Both the position numbers and the translations under genes were made by a program. Positions 56,463 through 64,000 of a DNA stretch of 64,000 bases are shown piece after piece. The stretch's first letter is position 1, and each line of letters begins with the position of its first letter. Location: NCBI RefSeq assembly GCF_018327705.1, contig NZ_BNEM01000001.1, forward strand, positions 620,001 to 684,000, in the 5' to 3' direction. The notes beneath the pieces were generated by a model, which was given only the letters and a program-made list of their open reading frames with translations, searched no databases and had not been told where the DNA came from. The DNA is from Catellatospora sp. TT07R-123 (lineage in GTDB: Bacteria; Actinomycetota; Actinomycetes; Mycobacteriales; Micromonosporaceae).

Positions 56463-57053
56463 ATGTTTAATCACGACCGAACTCCCCCCATATCATCCGA
56501 AGATCCGCCGCGTCCCGATGATCGACGCTGGCGGCTGATCCTCTCCTACCGCGAGCACGTGACACGTCTGGTGCGCAAGCGGCTGTGGAACCCCCAGGAC
56601 GTCGACGACTGCGTACAGGAGGTGCTGCTGCGCGGTGTGCTCTTCCCCCGGCTCGACGAGGACCGGGTCGGCGAGTTCCTGACCACCACCACGCTGCGGC
56701 TGTGCGTGGACTACTACCGCGACGGGGACCGCCAGCGCCGGCTGCGCATGCGCGTGGCGTTCGTCGAGCGGTCCCCGGGGCCCGACGAGCAGCTCGTCGA
56801 GCTGGACCTGGGCCGGTGGATGATCGAGCGCGCGAGCCAGCTGCGGGGCCGCGAGCAGCAGATCATGCTGGCCCGGGCGAAGGGCATGACCAACCGGGAG
56901 ATCGCCGACTCCTTCGGGCTGACCGCCAAGGCGGTCGAGAGCGCGTTCACCCGCGGCCGGGCGCGGCTGCGCATGCAGTTCGACCACTGCATGAACGGCG
57001 CCCCCGCGGAGCCCGTGCCCGCTGCGGCGATGAGCGCGGGCAGGCTCGGATGA
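56463..57053 (+). CDS. ECF-type sigma-70 family RNA polymerase sigma factor
   Basis: 196 residues, ATG 56463 with GGGAAGG six bases upstream. Region 2 is near residues 25-95 (WNPQDVDDCVQEVLLRG ... TTTLRLCVDYYRDGDRQRR), and region 4 near 120-175 (REQQIMLARAKGMTNREIADSFGLTAKAVESAFTRGRARLR). No anti-sigma factor gene follows; the next gene is P450-3 with ATGA overlap. It is the only regulator in this locus and divergent from the main operon, so it probably directs RNA polymerase to the operon promoters between 56126 and 56462. Confidence 0.9.
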   Translation: MFNHDRTPPISSEDPPRPDDRRWRLILSYREHVTRLVRKRLWNPQDVDDCVQEVLLRGVLFPRLDEDRVGEFLTTTTLRLCVDYYRDGDRQRRLRMRVAFVERSPGPDEQLVELDLGRWMIERASQLRGREQQIMLARAKGMTNREIADSFGLTAKAVESAFTRGRARLRMQFDHCMNGAPAEPVPAAAMSAGRLG

Positions 57054-58291
57054 ACGCCGACACGATCATCCGCGAGCTGTTCTCCCCCGCGGGCCGCGCG
57101 AACCCGTACCCGCACTACACGGCGCTGCACGCCCTGGGTGGCGCCGCCTCGGTGACCCCGGGGGTCGCGGGCCCGTTCGGCGCGGTCGTGCACGGCTACG
57201 ACGCCGTCGACCAGGTGCTGCGCGATCCCGGCTTCCTCGTCTCCGACAGCCGCCACCAGGACCTCGGCAGCACGACGTGGCGCGAGCACCCCACCCTCAC
57301 GACCCTCATGACCACGATGATGTTCACCAACGCGCCCGACCACGGCCGCATGCGCAAGCTGTTCCACCAGGTGCTGACGGTGCGCCGGGTGAACGCGCTC
57401 GCACCCATGATCGCCCGTATCGTCGACGCGCTCATGGACCGGATGGCCGCCACCGCGGCCGACGGCGGCGAGGTCGACTTCATCTCGCAGTTCGCGTACC
57501 TGATGCCGACCAGCGTGGTCGGCGGGCTGCTCGGCATCCCCGACGCCGACCTGGACTGGTTCCGGCCACGCGTGCAGCAGATCGTGGACTATCTCGACCA
57601 GACCGCGAAGTCCCCCGAGGTGCTGCTGGCCACCGACGCGGTGACCCGGGAGATCCTCGACTACTACCGGGGCATGATCGCCGACCGGCGCGCCCGGCCG
57701 CGTGAGGACTTCGTCAGCACCCTCGTGCAGGTGCTGGACAGCGAGCACCACCAGCTCAGCGAGGACGAGGTCGTCGCCAACCTCGTGCTGATGTTCAACG
57801 CGGGCTTCGTCACCACCATCAACATGCTCGGCAACGGACTGCCGATCCTGCTCGAACGGCCGAGCCTGGCCGAGGGCATCTGCGGCGACCCCGAGCTGCT
57901 CACCGACGCGGTCGACGAGATCATCCGCTACGACGCGTCGCTGCAGTACATCAGCCGCTGGGTCGCCGACGACCGCGAGATCGCCGGGGTACGCGTACCG
58001 GCCCGCTCGATGGTGCTGGTGCTGCTCGGCGCCGCGAACCGCGACCCGGGCCGCTACCGCGACCCCGACCTGTTCGACGCGACCCGGCCGAGGTTGCAGT
58101 CGCTCAGCTTCGGCGCGGGACCGCACTACTGCCTCGGGGCGGCACTGTCCCGGCTGGAGGGGCAGCTCGCCTTCCCGATGCTGCTGCGCCGCTTCCCCGA
58201 CCTCGCCATCGGCGCGGCCGAACGCAACGACCAACTGCTCCTGCGCGGCTACCGGCGGCTGCCGGTCGATCTCGGCGAGGTGAAGGCATGA
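57050..58291 (+). CDS. Cytochrome P450 no. 3 with altered I-helix motif
   Basis: 413 residues, ATG 57050 overlapping the sigma stop. It is a CYP107-like soluble bacterial P450: DHGRMRKLFHQVLTVRRV, ExxR in EIIRYD, and haem loop SFGAGPHYCLGAALSRLE. The I-helix reads NAGFVTTINM where AGxET(T/S) is usual, so the acidic residue of the proton-relay pair is Val. That can alter O2 activation, as in P450s that use other proton routes or catalyse non-hydroxylation chemistry. Coupled to the following MFS gene by ATGA. Confidence 0.93.
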   Translation: MNADTIIRELFSPAGRANPYPHYTALHALGGAASVTPGVAGPFGAVVHGYDAVDQVLRDPGFLVSDSRHQDLGSTTWREHPTLTTLMTTMMFTNAPDHGRMRKLFHQVLTVRRVNALAPMIARIVDALMDRMAATAADGGEVDFISQFAYLMPTSVVGGLLGIPDADLDWFRPRVQQIVDYLDQTAKSPEVLLATDAVTREILDYYRGMIADRRARPREDFVSTLVQVLDSEHHQLSEDEVVANLVLMFNAGFVTTINMLGNGLPILLERPSLAEGICGDPELLTDAVDEIIRYDASLQYISRWVADDREIAGVRVPARSMVLVLLGAANRDPGRYRDPDLFDATRPRLQSLSFGAGPHYCLGAALSRLEGQLAFPMLLRRFPDLAIGAAERNDQLLLRGYRRLPVDLGEVKA

Positions 58292-59628
58292 ACAAACCGA
58301 AGGTCCCCTACATATCACTGCTGATCGCCGACACGGTGTCGTCCATGGGCAGCCGGATCTCGGTGCTGGCGATCCCGTGGCTCATCTGGGTCACGACGGC
58401 CAGCCCCAGCAAGATGGGCATCGCGGTGGCGGCCGAGATGTTGCCCTACGTGCTGACGGGCGTGCTGGCGGCGCCGATCGCGGACCGGGTGGGGCTGCGG
58501 CGCACGATCATCGTCGCCAACATCGCCAGCGCCGTCGCGATGGCCGGCATCGCCGGACTTCCCGGCATGAACTACCTGGTCCTGCTCGGCCTCGTGGCGA
58601 TCGGCGGCGGCCTGCGGGGCATCGCCGACCGGTCGAAGAACGTCATCAACCGCCCGATCGCCAAGGCCGCCGGGATCCCGATCGTCCGCATGACCGCGCT
58701 GTACGAGGGCTTCACGAAGACGGCGACGCTGGTCGGGGCGCCGGTCGGCGGCGTGCTCATCTACTGGCTGGGCGCCCGCGGCGCGGTGTGGTTCGACGCG
58801 GCTTCGTTCGCGTTCTGCGCGCTGCTGGTCATCACCCTGGTGAAGATGCCGCCCGCCGACCCGGCCGAGCCGGGCGCCAACCCGGCGCCCACCGTGAAGG
58901 AGCCCTACTTCACCGCGCTGAAGGGCGGCTTCGCGCACCTGGGCAAGGATCGGCTGCTGTTCGCGCTCGTGCTGATCACCACGGCCAGCAACCTGTTCAC
59001 GCAGGCGTTCACCGTCTTCGTGCCGCTGTGGGTCGGCGAGGTGCTCAAGTCCCCCGCCGCGCTGGGCCTGATCTCGGGTGCGCTCGCGGCGGGCGGCGTA
59101 CTCGGCGGGATCGTCTTCATCATGCTGGCCACGAAGCTGCCCCGCTACGTCGCGTTCGTGGTCGGGCTCGTCGTCGGCAGCGCGCCGCGGCTGCTCGTGA
59201 TGGGCCTGTCGCACAACCTCGCGCTGGTCCTCGTGGTCACGTTCCTCGCCGGGTTCGCCATCTCGTCGGTCAACCCGATCATGGGCGCGATGCTGTACGA
59301 GCGCACCCCGGCCCAGCTCCAGACGCGCGTCTTCGGCGTCGCCGCGGCCGTGTCGTTCATCGGCATCCCGCTCGGCGGCCTGCTGGCGGGGTGGTCGGTC
59401 GACGGACTCGGCCTGAACCGGGCCATCCTCGTCGGTTCGATCGTGCTGCTGGCCGTCAGCCTGCTGCCGCTGCTGTTCAAGGAGAGGTGGGCCGCCGGGC
59501 AGGCGACACCGGCACCCGATACTCCCGCACCCGCCCCGGCCCAGACCGCGGCGACGGCCACGGAAACGGCTGCGGAGACGGAGCCGAGCGCGCAGACGGA
59601 GCCGAGCACAGTCGCGCGTACCAGATGA
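58288..59628 (+). CDS. MFS exporter
   Basis: 446 residues, 12 predicted helices, ATG in an ATGA overlap with P450-3. It opens YISLLIADTVSSMGSRISVLAIPWLI, a typical MFS_3/macrolide-efflux-type start; the loop 2 ADRVGLRRT motif and a Thr/Ala/Glu-rich cytoplasmic tail (last ~45 residues) are present. Its position at the end of the sigma-P450 unit points to export of the product of the second locus. Confidence 0.92.
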   Translation: MNKPKVPYISLLIADTVSSMGSRISVLAIPWLIWVTTASPSKMGIAVAAEMLPYVLTGVLAAPIADRVGLRRTIIVANIASAVAMAGIAGLPGMNYLVLLGLVAIGGGLRGIADRSKNVINRPIAKAAGIPIVRMTALYEGFTKTATLVGAPVGGVLIYWLGARGAVWFDAASFAFCALLVITLVKMPPADPAEPGANPAPTVKEPYFTALKGGFAHLGKDRLLFALVLITTASNLFTQAFTVFVPLWVGEVLKSPAALGLISGALAAGGVLGGIVFIMLATKLPRYVAFVVGLVVGSAPRLLVMGLSHNLALVLVVTFLAGFAISSVNPIMGAMLYERTPAQLQTRVFGVAAAVSFIGIPLGGLLAGWSVDGLGLNRAILVGSIVLLAVSLLPLLFKERWAAGQATPAPDTPAPAPAQTAATATETAAETEPSAQTEPSTVARTR

Positions 59629-59633
59629 ACAGC

Positions 59634-59669
59634 CGAACGCCCGGCCGCGATGTCGCGGCCGGGCGTTCG
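59634..59669. terminator. Perfect 17-bp bidirectional terminator
   Basis: CGAACGCCCGGCCGCGA (59634-59650) and its exact complement (59653-59669) are separated by only TG. It lies between the MFS gene (+) ending 59628 and the alpha/beta hydrolase gene (-) ending 59687, and serves both strands. It is the strongest hairpin I noticed in the window. Confidence 0.9.
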
Positions 59670-59686
59670 CGTGTGCGGGGTTGGTG

Positions 59687-60748
59687 TCAGTACGGGGCCG
59701 CGACCGACAGCGACCAGGCCAGCATCACCGCGGTGCTGTACGGCGACGTCGTGCTCGTGACCGTGTTGTGGCCCGTCTTCGGGATCAGCACCGTGCGCAG
59801 CTGCGCCTGCGGCGGGTAGTACTGCGACTCGAACTGCTGCACCACCTCGGAGCTGGTGCAGTCCTCCGCGACCGCCGAGCAGTGCATCGGGTCGGCCTGT
59901 CCGTTGAGGATCAGCGTCGGCACCGTGACGCCCTGCGTCAGCGCCGACGCGGGCGGCAGCGCCACGATCGCGGCGAGGTCGGTCAGCTGGGTGTAGCTGA
60001 CCACGTCCTTGTTCGCCTCGTCGGCGGCCAGGGCGCCCGCGTCGCTGGTCTCGGGCACGTAGTACATCAGGTGGCGCATGTCCGGCTTCGACGTCAGGTA
60101 CCCGGGGTCCAGGCCCAGGCCCGCGAACGCGGGATCCGACGACGCCCCGTAGAAGTTGGGGAAGATGTTCGCGTTCAGGTGCGGCTGGTTGAACACGTGC
60201 AGCGCCGCGGTGTTGATGAACGCGTCGACGTCGTGGTACGTCGAGATCTCCTTCCAGCCGTAGATCGACCCGTAGGAGTGCCCGACCCAGATCACCTTGC
60301 CGAAGCCGGTGCCACTCACCGCGCCCGAGCGGAGCGCGGTGATCGCGTCGTGCAGCGCCACCGAGCCGCCCGCGATGTTCACCAGGGGGCTGACCGGGTG
60401 CGAGCTGCGCCCGGTGCCGATGCGGTCCACATTGAACGTCGCGTACCCGACGAGCGTGGCCGCCCGCACGTAGGAGTAGTACCCGTTGCCGTACGGGATG
60501 TCGAAGTACACGTGGTTGTACCCGGCCCCGTGCACCAGCAGCTGCACCGTACGGGGCTGACGCGGCCCCCGGTAGCACAGCTCGCCCCACATGCTGTAGC
60601 TGGCCGCACCGGTCTCGGAGAGCCGGACGGGCAGCGTGTGCTGGGTGCAGTGCATCGACGCGAGGGACGCGCTCGCCGATTCGGCGGGGACGAGTACCAG
60701 AGCCGCGAGCAGCACCGGCACCAACGCGAGTGACCTGAGGCGCTTCAA
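59687..60748 (-). CDS. Secreted alpha/beta-hydrolase
   Basis: 353 residues from a TTG at 60748 preceded by AGGA at good spacing; the frame upstream belongs to another frame of the ligase gene. A signal peptide (KRLRSLALVPVLLAALVLV, cleavage after ASA near residue 27) leads to an alpha/beta-hydrolase core: LLVHGAGYNHVYFD (oxyanion), IWVGHSYGS (nucleophile Ser), NGQADPMHC (acid region) and PKTGHNT (His). Paired Cys suit an extracellular enzyme. It might release or activate an exported ester, but could also be a general exoesterase. Confidence 0.85.
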   Translation of the reverse strand: MKRLRSLALVPVLLAALVLVPAESASASLASMHCTQHTLPVRLSETGAASYSMWGELCYRGPRQPRTVQLLVHGAGYNHVYFDIPYGNGYYSYVRAATLVGYATFNVDRIGTGRSSHPVSPLVNIAGGSVALHDAITALRSGAVSGTGFGKVIWVGHSYGSIYGWKEISTYHDVDAFINTAALHVFNQPHLNANIFPNFYGASSDPAFAGLGLDPGYLTSKPDMRHLMYYVPETSDAGALAADEANKDVVSYTQLTDLAAIVALPPASALTQGVTVPTLILNGQADPMHCSAVAEDCTSSEVVQQFESQYYPPQAQLRTVLIPKTGHNTVTSTTSPYSTAVMLAWSLSVAAPY

Positions 60749-60783
60749 GCGTTCCTGCTTTCTTCCAGAGGGGTTGGGATGGG

Positions 60784-62325
60784 TCAGCGGGCGGCGTACT
60801 GCGCCCGCAGTGCCTTCTTGTCGACCTTGCCGGAGCGGGTCAGGGGCAGCCGCTCGACGAACTCCACGTGGTGGGGCCCGGCCTGCGGGATCAGCTCGAC
60901 CTTCACCAGCTCCCGCAGCTGCTCGTCGGTGACCGCGCCCGGCTCGGTCGGCACGACGTACGCGTAGACGGCCTGCCCGAGCTTCTCGTCGGGAACGCCG
61001 ATCACGGCGACGGACTTCACGCTCGGGTGGGCGGCGATGACGTCCTCGACCACCCGGGAGTGGATCTTGCGGGCGCCGAGACCGGAGATGATGATGTCCT
61101 GGATCCGGTCGACCAGGTACAGGTACCCGTCGGTGTCGGCGTACCCGAGGTCGCGGGTGCGCACCCAGCCGTCGACGAGCGTCTGCGCGGTCAGCTCCGG
61201 GTCGCCCCAGTAGCCGGCCATGTTGAGGTTGCTGGCGATCCAGATCTCGCCGATCTCGCCGACGGGCAGGACCGTGCGGCCGTCCTCGCCGCGCACCTCG
61301 ATGCGCACGTCGCCGTACGCGGTGCCGGCCGAGCCGATGCGCTGCGGGTGCTCCGGGTCGTACGTAAGCCCCGGCAGCGTGGTGACCATGGTGGACTCGC
61401 TGAGCCCGTAGATGATGCGCAGCACCGGGCCGAAGCGCTCGATGCCCTGGCGCAGCCGGGCCGGGTTCGCGCCCGCGCCGCCGAGGTTGAACATGAACAG
61501 GTTCGACGTGTCCGTCGTCTCGACGGCCGGGTGGTCGAGGACCTCGTAGAACATCGCCGGGGACAGGAACGTCGAGTTGATCCTCTCCCGCTCGAGGACC
61601 TTGAGGAAGCCCTCGGGATCGAACGTGGCACCCAGGACCAGCATGCCACCACCGAAGATCACGAGGAACGCGGTCATCTGGCCGCTGACCGCCCAGAACG
61701 GGGAGATCGAGTACTGCCGCAGTGACGGCAGCCCCGAGTCCCGGTACGCCACCGCGAGGGCCTGGGCCTGCGCGAAGAAGCTGTTGCGGTGGTGCACCAG
61801 CTTCGGGGTGCCGACGGTGCCGGAGGTCTGGAAGATCGACTCGGGTTCGGTGTCGAAGCTCTCCACGTCCAGCGGCGCGGCGCCGTCGGCCACGGGCACG
61901 AGCAGGTCCGGGCCCACACCGCCGGGCCCGAGACAGAACACGGGCACCGCGGGCGCCGACGCCGCGAGCTCCGCGCCCTTGTCGGCGTGGGTACGCGGGT
62001 CGTACATGAAGGCATCCGACTCGGCGAGCAGCTGGGTGTACTCGTTGAACTCGCGCTGCTTGTTGCCAGGCATGATCCACAACGTGCGGCAACCGAGCAG
62101 GTGCAGCGCCAGCTGGGCGATCGGCCCCTCGATCGGGTTGGCGAACATCATCAGGACCGACGAACCGGGCTTCACGCCGTGGTCGCGCAGGTTCGTCGCC
62201 AGGTCGAGCACGGCGGTGCGCAGCTCGGCGTACGACATCCGGCGCTCGCCCGCGACCAGGGCCTCGCGGTCCGCGTACGACGCGAACAGTTCCAGGCCGT
62301 GCCGCACGTAATTGGGGGTATTCAT
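60784..62325 (-). CDS. AMP-forming acyl-CoA synthetase/ligase (ANL family)
   Basis: 513 residues, ATG 62325. ANL motifs: TSGTVGTPKL (P-loop) near residue 168, YGLSES (A5) near 307, GWVRTRDLGY (A7), and the C-terminal SGKVDKKAL with the adenylation Lys. The chain lacks a carrier domain. It could activate a carboxylic acid as acyl-CoA for the acyl-CoA dehydrogenase and reductase of the minus operon, or load a carrier protein in trans. 35 bases separate it from the hydrolase gene, so the two form a unit reading into the terminator at 59634. Confidence 0.93.
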   Translation of the reverse strand: MNTPNYVRHGLELFASYADREALVAGERRMSYAELRTAVLDLATNLRDHGVKPGSSVLMMFANPIEGPIAQLALHLLGCRTLWIMPGNKQREFNEYTQLLAESDAFMYDPRTHADKGAELAASAPAVPVFCLGPGGVGPDLLVPVADGAAPLDVESFDTEPESIFQTSGTVGTPKLVHHRNSFFAQAQALAVAYRDSGLPSLRQYSISPFWAVSGQMTAFLVIFGGGMLVLGATFDPEGFLKVLERERINSTFLSPAMFYEVLDHPAVETTDTSNLFMFNLGGAGANPARLRQGIERFGPVLRIIYGLSESTMVTTLPGLTYDPEHPQRIGSAGTAYGDVRIEVRGEDGRTVLPVGEIGEIWIASNLNMAGYWGDPELTAQTLVDGWVRTRDLGYADTDGYLYLVDRIQDIIISGLGARKIHSRVVEDVIAAHPSVKSVAVIGVPDEKLGQAVYAYVVPTEPGAVTDEQLRELVKVELIPQAGPHHVEFVERLPLTRSGKVDKKALRAQYAAR

Positions 62326-62569
62326 GTGAGCTCCCTAACCCGGGTACGCCGATGTGCCTCTGGTTGCTTTACGGCCGCGATATCCGTACCCCTCGCGCGG
62401 GTTATCTCTGTTCTATTTGAGCGGTGTGCGCCGGATCGGCTGGGCTATTTCGCAGGATGCCCCAATCCGTCATTGTCTATCTACTAATCGGCGTGGGATT
62501 GATATGTGTCATTGCCATTGGCGGCGGGCCGTGCTTAACATGGCGCCACCGGACTACTGATGGAGGTGA
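62326..62569. promoter_or_regulatory. Divergent intergenic region with a candidate promoter
   Basis: AT-richer region between the ligase gene (-) and the mini-gene (+). On the plus strand TTGCCA (62512-62517) and TAACAT (62536-62541) are 18 bases apart, a fair -35/-10 pair, about 20 bases before a near-perfect Shine-Dalgarno. No larger gene is visible; the frames through it lack start sites. Confidence 0.4.
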
Positions 62570-62575
62570 ATGTCC

Positions 62576-62599
62576 ATGTTCGTCGTCAACGAGGCGTGA
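62576..62599 (+). CDS. Seven-codon ORF behind a perfect Shine-Dalgarno (possible leader or signal peptide)
   Basis: GGAGGTGA (62562-62569) is a full anti-SD match. ATG 62576 follows at 6 bases and gives MFVVNEA then TGA; an ATG at 62570 would give two more residues. The same region could instead start a 62-codon frame (62560) that lacks family resemblance. Behind it, at 62651-62680, is a strong terminator. The unit looks like a short transcript of ~120-150 bases, so it may be a small RNA with a leader peptide. Low certainty that a peptide is made. Confidence 0.3.
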   Translation: MFVVNEA

Positions 62600-62650
62600 C
62601 CATCGGCACCAAGCCGAGGCAGATGGCCGAGTCCGGCCACCCAACGATCA

Positions 62651-62680
62651 GTAAGGCGGCGATTCACCTCGCCGCCTTAC
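62651..62680. terminator. Perfect 12-bp hairpin
   Basis: GTAAGGCGGCGA (62651-62662) and TCGCCGCCTTAC (62669-62680) pair perfectly around a 6-base loop. It ends the mini-gene on the plus strand and would also stop the TPR-remnant frame on the minus strand. Confidence 0.8.
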
Positions 62681-62684
62681 CAGA

Positions 62685-62993
62685 TCATGCTGTCCCGACC
62701 CAGGTCCGCCATGAGTTCTGGACCTTGGGTCGGGATCTCCGACATTGATGACCGCCACCGTCTCGTAGTGATGGGCCATGCCTATGGCCCAGCCGCTCGC
62801 GCGCCTCGTCCAGGCGGCCGGCCGCGTGCGCCGCGATACCCAGATGCCGCAACGCCTCGGCCCAGGTCGGTTTGTCGCCCAGCGCCCGGTACAGCTGGAG
62901 CGCGCGCTCGAACGACGCCAGCTCGGCCGGATCCTCGGCGGGCGGCGGGCCAGGGTCGGCGGACAGGCTCTGGAACCGCGCGTGGAGCAGCAT
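62685..62993 (-). pseudogene. TPR-protein remnant
   Basis: The first ~65 residues from ATG 62993 contain a good tetratricopeptide pair: FERALQLYRALGDKPTWAEALRHLGIAAHAAGRLDEARERL, the style of C-terminal TPRs in LuxR/SARP-type or NB-ARC regulators. After RERL the frame turns to Arg/Gly-rich sequence with no TPR character, and no upstream effector domain is present. It is probably a decayed fragment; a short genuine TPR protein is possible. No clear ribosome binding site. Confidence 0.4.
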
Positions 62994-63139
62994 CAGGTCA
63001 GGTCGGCGGGGACCGCCTGGATGATCCGTGCGGTGGGCCGATCGCGGAGATGTGCCAGCCGCCCCGGAGCACGTAGCGACAGTGACTCATCAATGTCAAT
63101 ATGACTATGAGTTGACTCCTACCTGCCGAGGGGCGCGCG

Positions 63140-64000
63140 ATGATCGCTTGGAGAAGCGGCATGGCCTGGGTCGCAGTGCTGACGCTGGCCTGGGGTGGGC
63201 TGGCCGTGACGCCGGTCGCGGCGAGCCCACTGCCGGATCCGCCGTCGAACCCGTGGCAGCGGCGGCACTGGCCGCAGACGCAGCCGTGGCAACAGGAGCA
63301 GGCCCAGCCCCGGAGTCTCGCCGCGGGCGCGCCGCAACCGGTCGACCCGCAGAACTTCGAGCAACCTGACACCATGACCTGGGCCGACTACCGGTCCGTC
63401 CCCGGCACGAACTGGGCGAACCCGGCCGTGCACGGCTCGGTGCGCACCTTCCGCGGCGCGCTGGTGCTGGTGGACTACCCGAACCAGCCCTTCGTCGTCA
63501 CCCGGCCCGCGAACTCCACCATCTACGGCAATCCGACGGCCGTGCAGAACCTGCCGCGGGCGCAGGTGCCGCAGTTCTATCGGGACTTCCTCAACACGCC
63601 GAGCCAGCTCAACCACGGGCACACCATCCACGAGTACTGGATGGAGGACTCCGGCGGCCGGTACGGGATCGAACTCGGCGCGTTCGGCGTCTACCAGATG
63701 CCCGCCAAGAGCCACCAGTACGGGATCGACAGCTTCCAGCGCGGCTCGGGCTGCCCGAGCGGCGACTCCTGCCAGCGTGACCTGCGCACCGACGCCCGCG
63801 CCGCCTGGGTCGCCGACGTCGGCAGCGCCGTGGTCGGGCAGTACGACTTCGTCTTCTATCTCAGCGCCGGGCAGGACGAGTCGTCGACCTGGCAGGAGTT
63901 CGGCGAGATGAAGTTCCCGACGAAGGAGAGCGTCACCGACGCATGGGGCCCGCCGGACACGGCACTGCCCAACTGGAACTACACCCGGTATATCGAGTGG
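63140..64000 (+). CDS. Partial: secreted M6-family (immune-inhibitor-A-like) metalloprotease
   Basis: 287 residues visible, open at the right edge. ATG 63140 with GAGGGG six bases upstream. Signal peptide: MIAWRSGMAWVAVLTLAW... with an AAS site near residue 29. A Pro/Gln-rich propeptide follows, then the start of the M6 catalytic region: FRGALVLVDYPNQPF, FYRDFLNTPSQLNHGHTIHEYWMEDSGGRYGIEL, and VFYLSAGQDES. These segments precede the HExxH zinc motif in M6 proteases, which would be beyond the window. Extracellular; a possible partner of the secreted cellulase in polymer breakdown. Confidence 0.85.
   Translation, partial: MIAWRSGMAWVAVLTLAWGGLAVTPVAASPLPDPPSNPWQRRHWPQTQPWQQEQAQPRSLAAGAPQPVDPQNFEQPDTMTWADYRSVPGTNWANPAVHGSVRTFRGALVLVDYPNQPFVVTRPANSTIYGNPTAVQNLPRAQVPQFYRDFLNTPSQLNHGHTIHEYWMEDSGGRYGIELGAFGVYQMPAKSHQYGIDSFQRGSGCPSGDSCQRDLRTDARAAWVADVGSAVVGQYDFVFYLSAGQDESSTWQEFGEMKFPTKESVTDAWGPPDTALPNWNYTRYIEW

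Noticed and set aside
60784-62325. The ligase as the stand-alone A domain loading NRPS B
   Set aside because: It is an acyl-CoA-synthetase-like chain 27 kb away in the other locus. The MbtH partner and NRPS A domains are nearer candidates. Kept only as a remote possibility.

Overview
The window is very GC-rich (high-GC codon bias, many GTG/TTG starts, overlapping stop/start junctions). It carries Ser/Thr kinases with extracellular tails, a multimodular secreted GH9 cellulase under a CebR-type box and two large specialised-metabolite loci. This points to a filamentous actinomycete; Micromonosporaceae is my guess, not something shown. No rRNA, tRNA or CRISPR repeat array was seen. The extreme left edge holds what looks like the N-terminus of a Cas3-type helicase on the minus strand.

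Layout. 1-16.3 kb is mixed chromosomal content: a pterin-dehydratase-like/VOC fusion, a small protein coupled to a membrane M48 protease, a YcaQ-like winged-helix protein, two receptor-like kinases, a cupin, two small secreted peptides, the GH9 cellulase, and an erythromycin-esterase/TioE-type MerR divergent pair. 16.4-41.5 kb is a hybrid NRPS-PKS locus in four transcription units: (i) fkbK/fkbI/fkbH homologues (+); (ii) PBP/beta-lactamase-fold hydrolase, NRPS A (A-T-C-A-T-E), MFS exporter and MbtH protein (-), converging on unit (i); (iii) FkbJ-type ACP, NRPS B (inactive E, C-T, C-T, no A domain), PKS-NRPS C (KS, vestigial AT, T, C-A-T, E) and a FabH-like enzyme (+), divergent from unit (ii). 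41.6-42.65 kb holds a RibD-type reductase and a scar joining fragments of an AraC gene and an ohr gene.

42.7-62.3 kb is a second biosynthetic locus. A minus-strand operon runs from 56.1 to 42.7 kb: membrane protein, DUF2156 transferase, acyl-CoA dehydrogenase, thioester-reductase-like protein, [IS200/IS605-type tnpB insertion], class III aminotransferase, SRPBCC, FAD oxidase, methyltransferase, P450, CrtC/AttH-like protein, SGNH hydrolase, P450, ferredoxin. Divergent from it are a sigma factor, a third P450 and an MFS exporter. These converge, at a perfect bidirectional terminator, on a secreted alpha/beta hydrolase and an acyl-CoA-synthetase-like ligase. The right edge has a possible mini-gene, a TPR remnant and the start of a secreted M6-type metalloprotease.

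How it may work together. In the first locus the PKS acyltransferase is deleted and lacks its serine, no thioesterase domain exists on any megaenzyme, and all genes to build a (2R)-hydroxymalonyl-type extender on a discrete ACP are present (no FkbG-type O-methyltransferase nearby). I infer a non-ribosomal peptide containing one hydroxylated ketide unit, extended without a cis AT. It would be released from a D-configured terminus by the stand-alone PBP-type hydrolase. The second locus has the parts to activate, desaturate, reduce, aminate, acylate and oxidise an acyl chain; its product is unknown to me.
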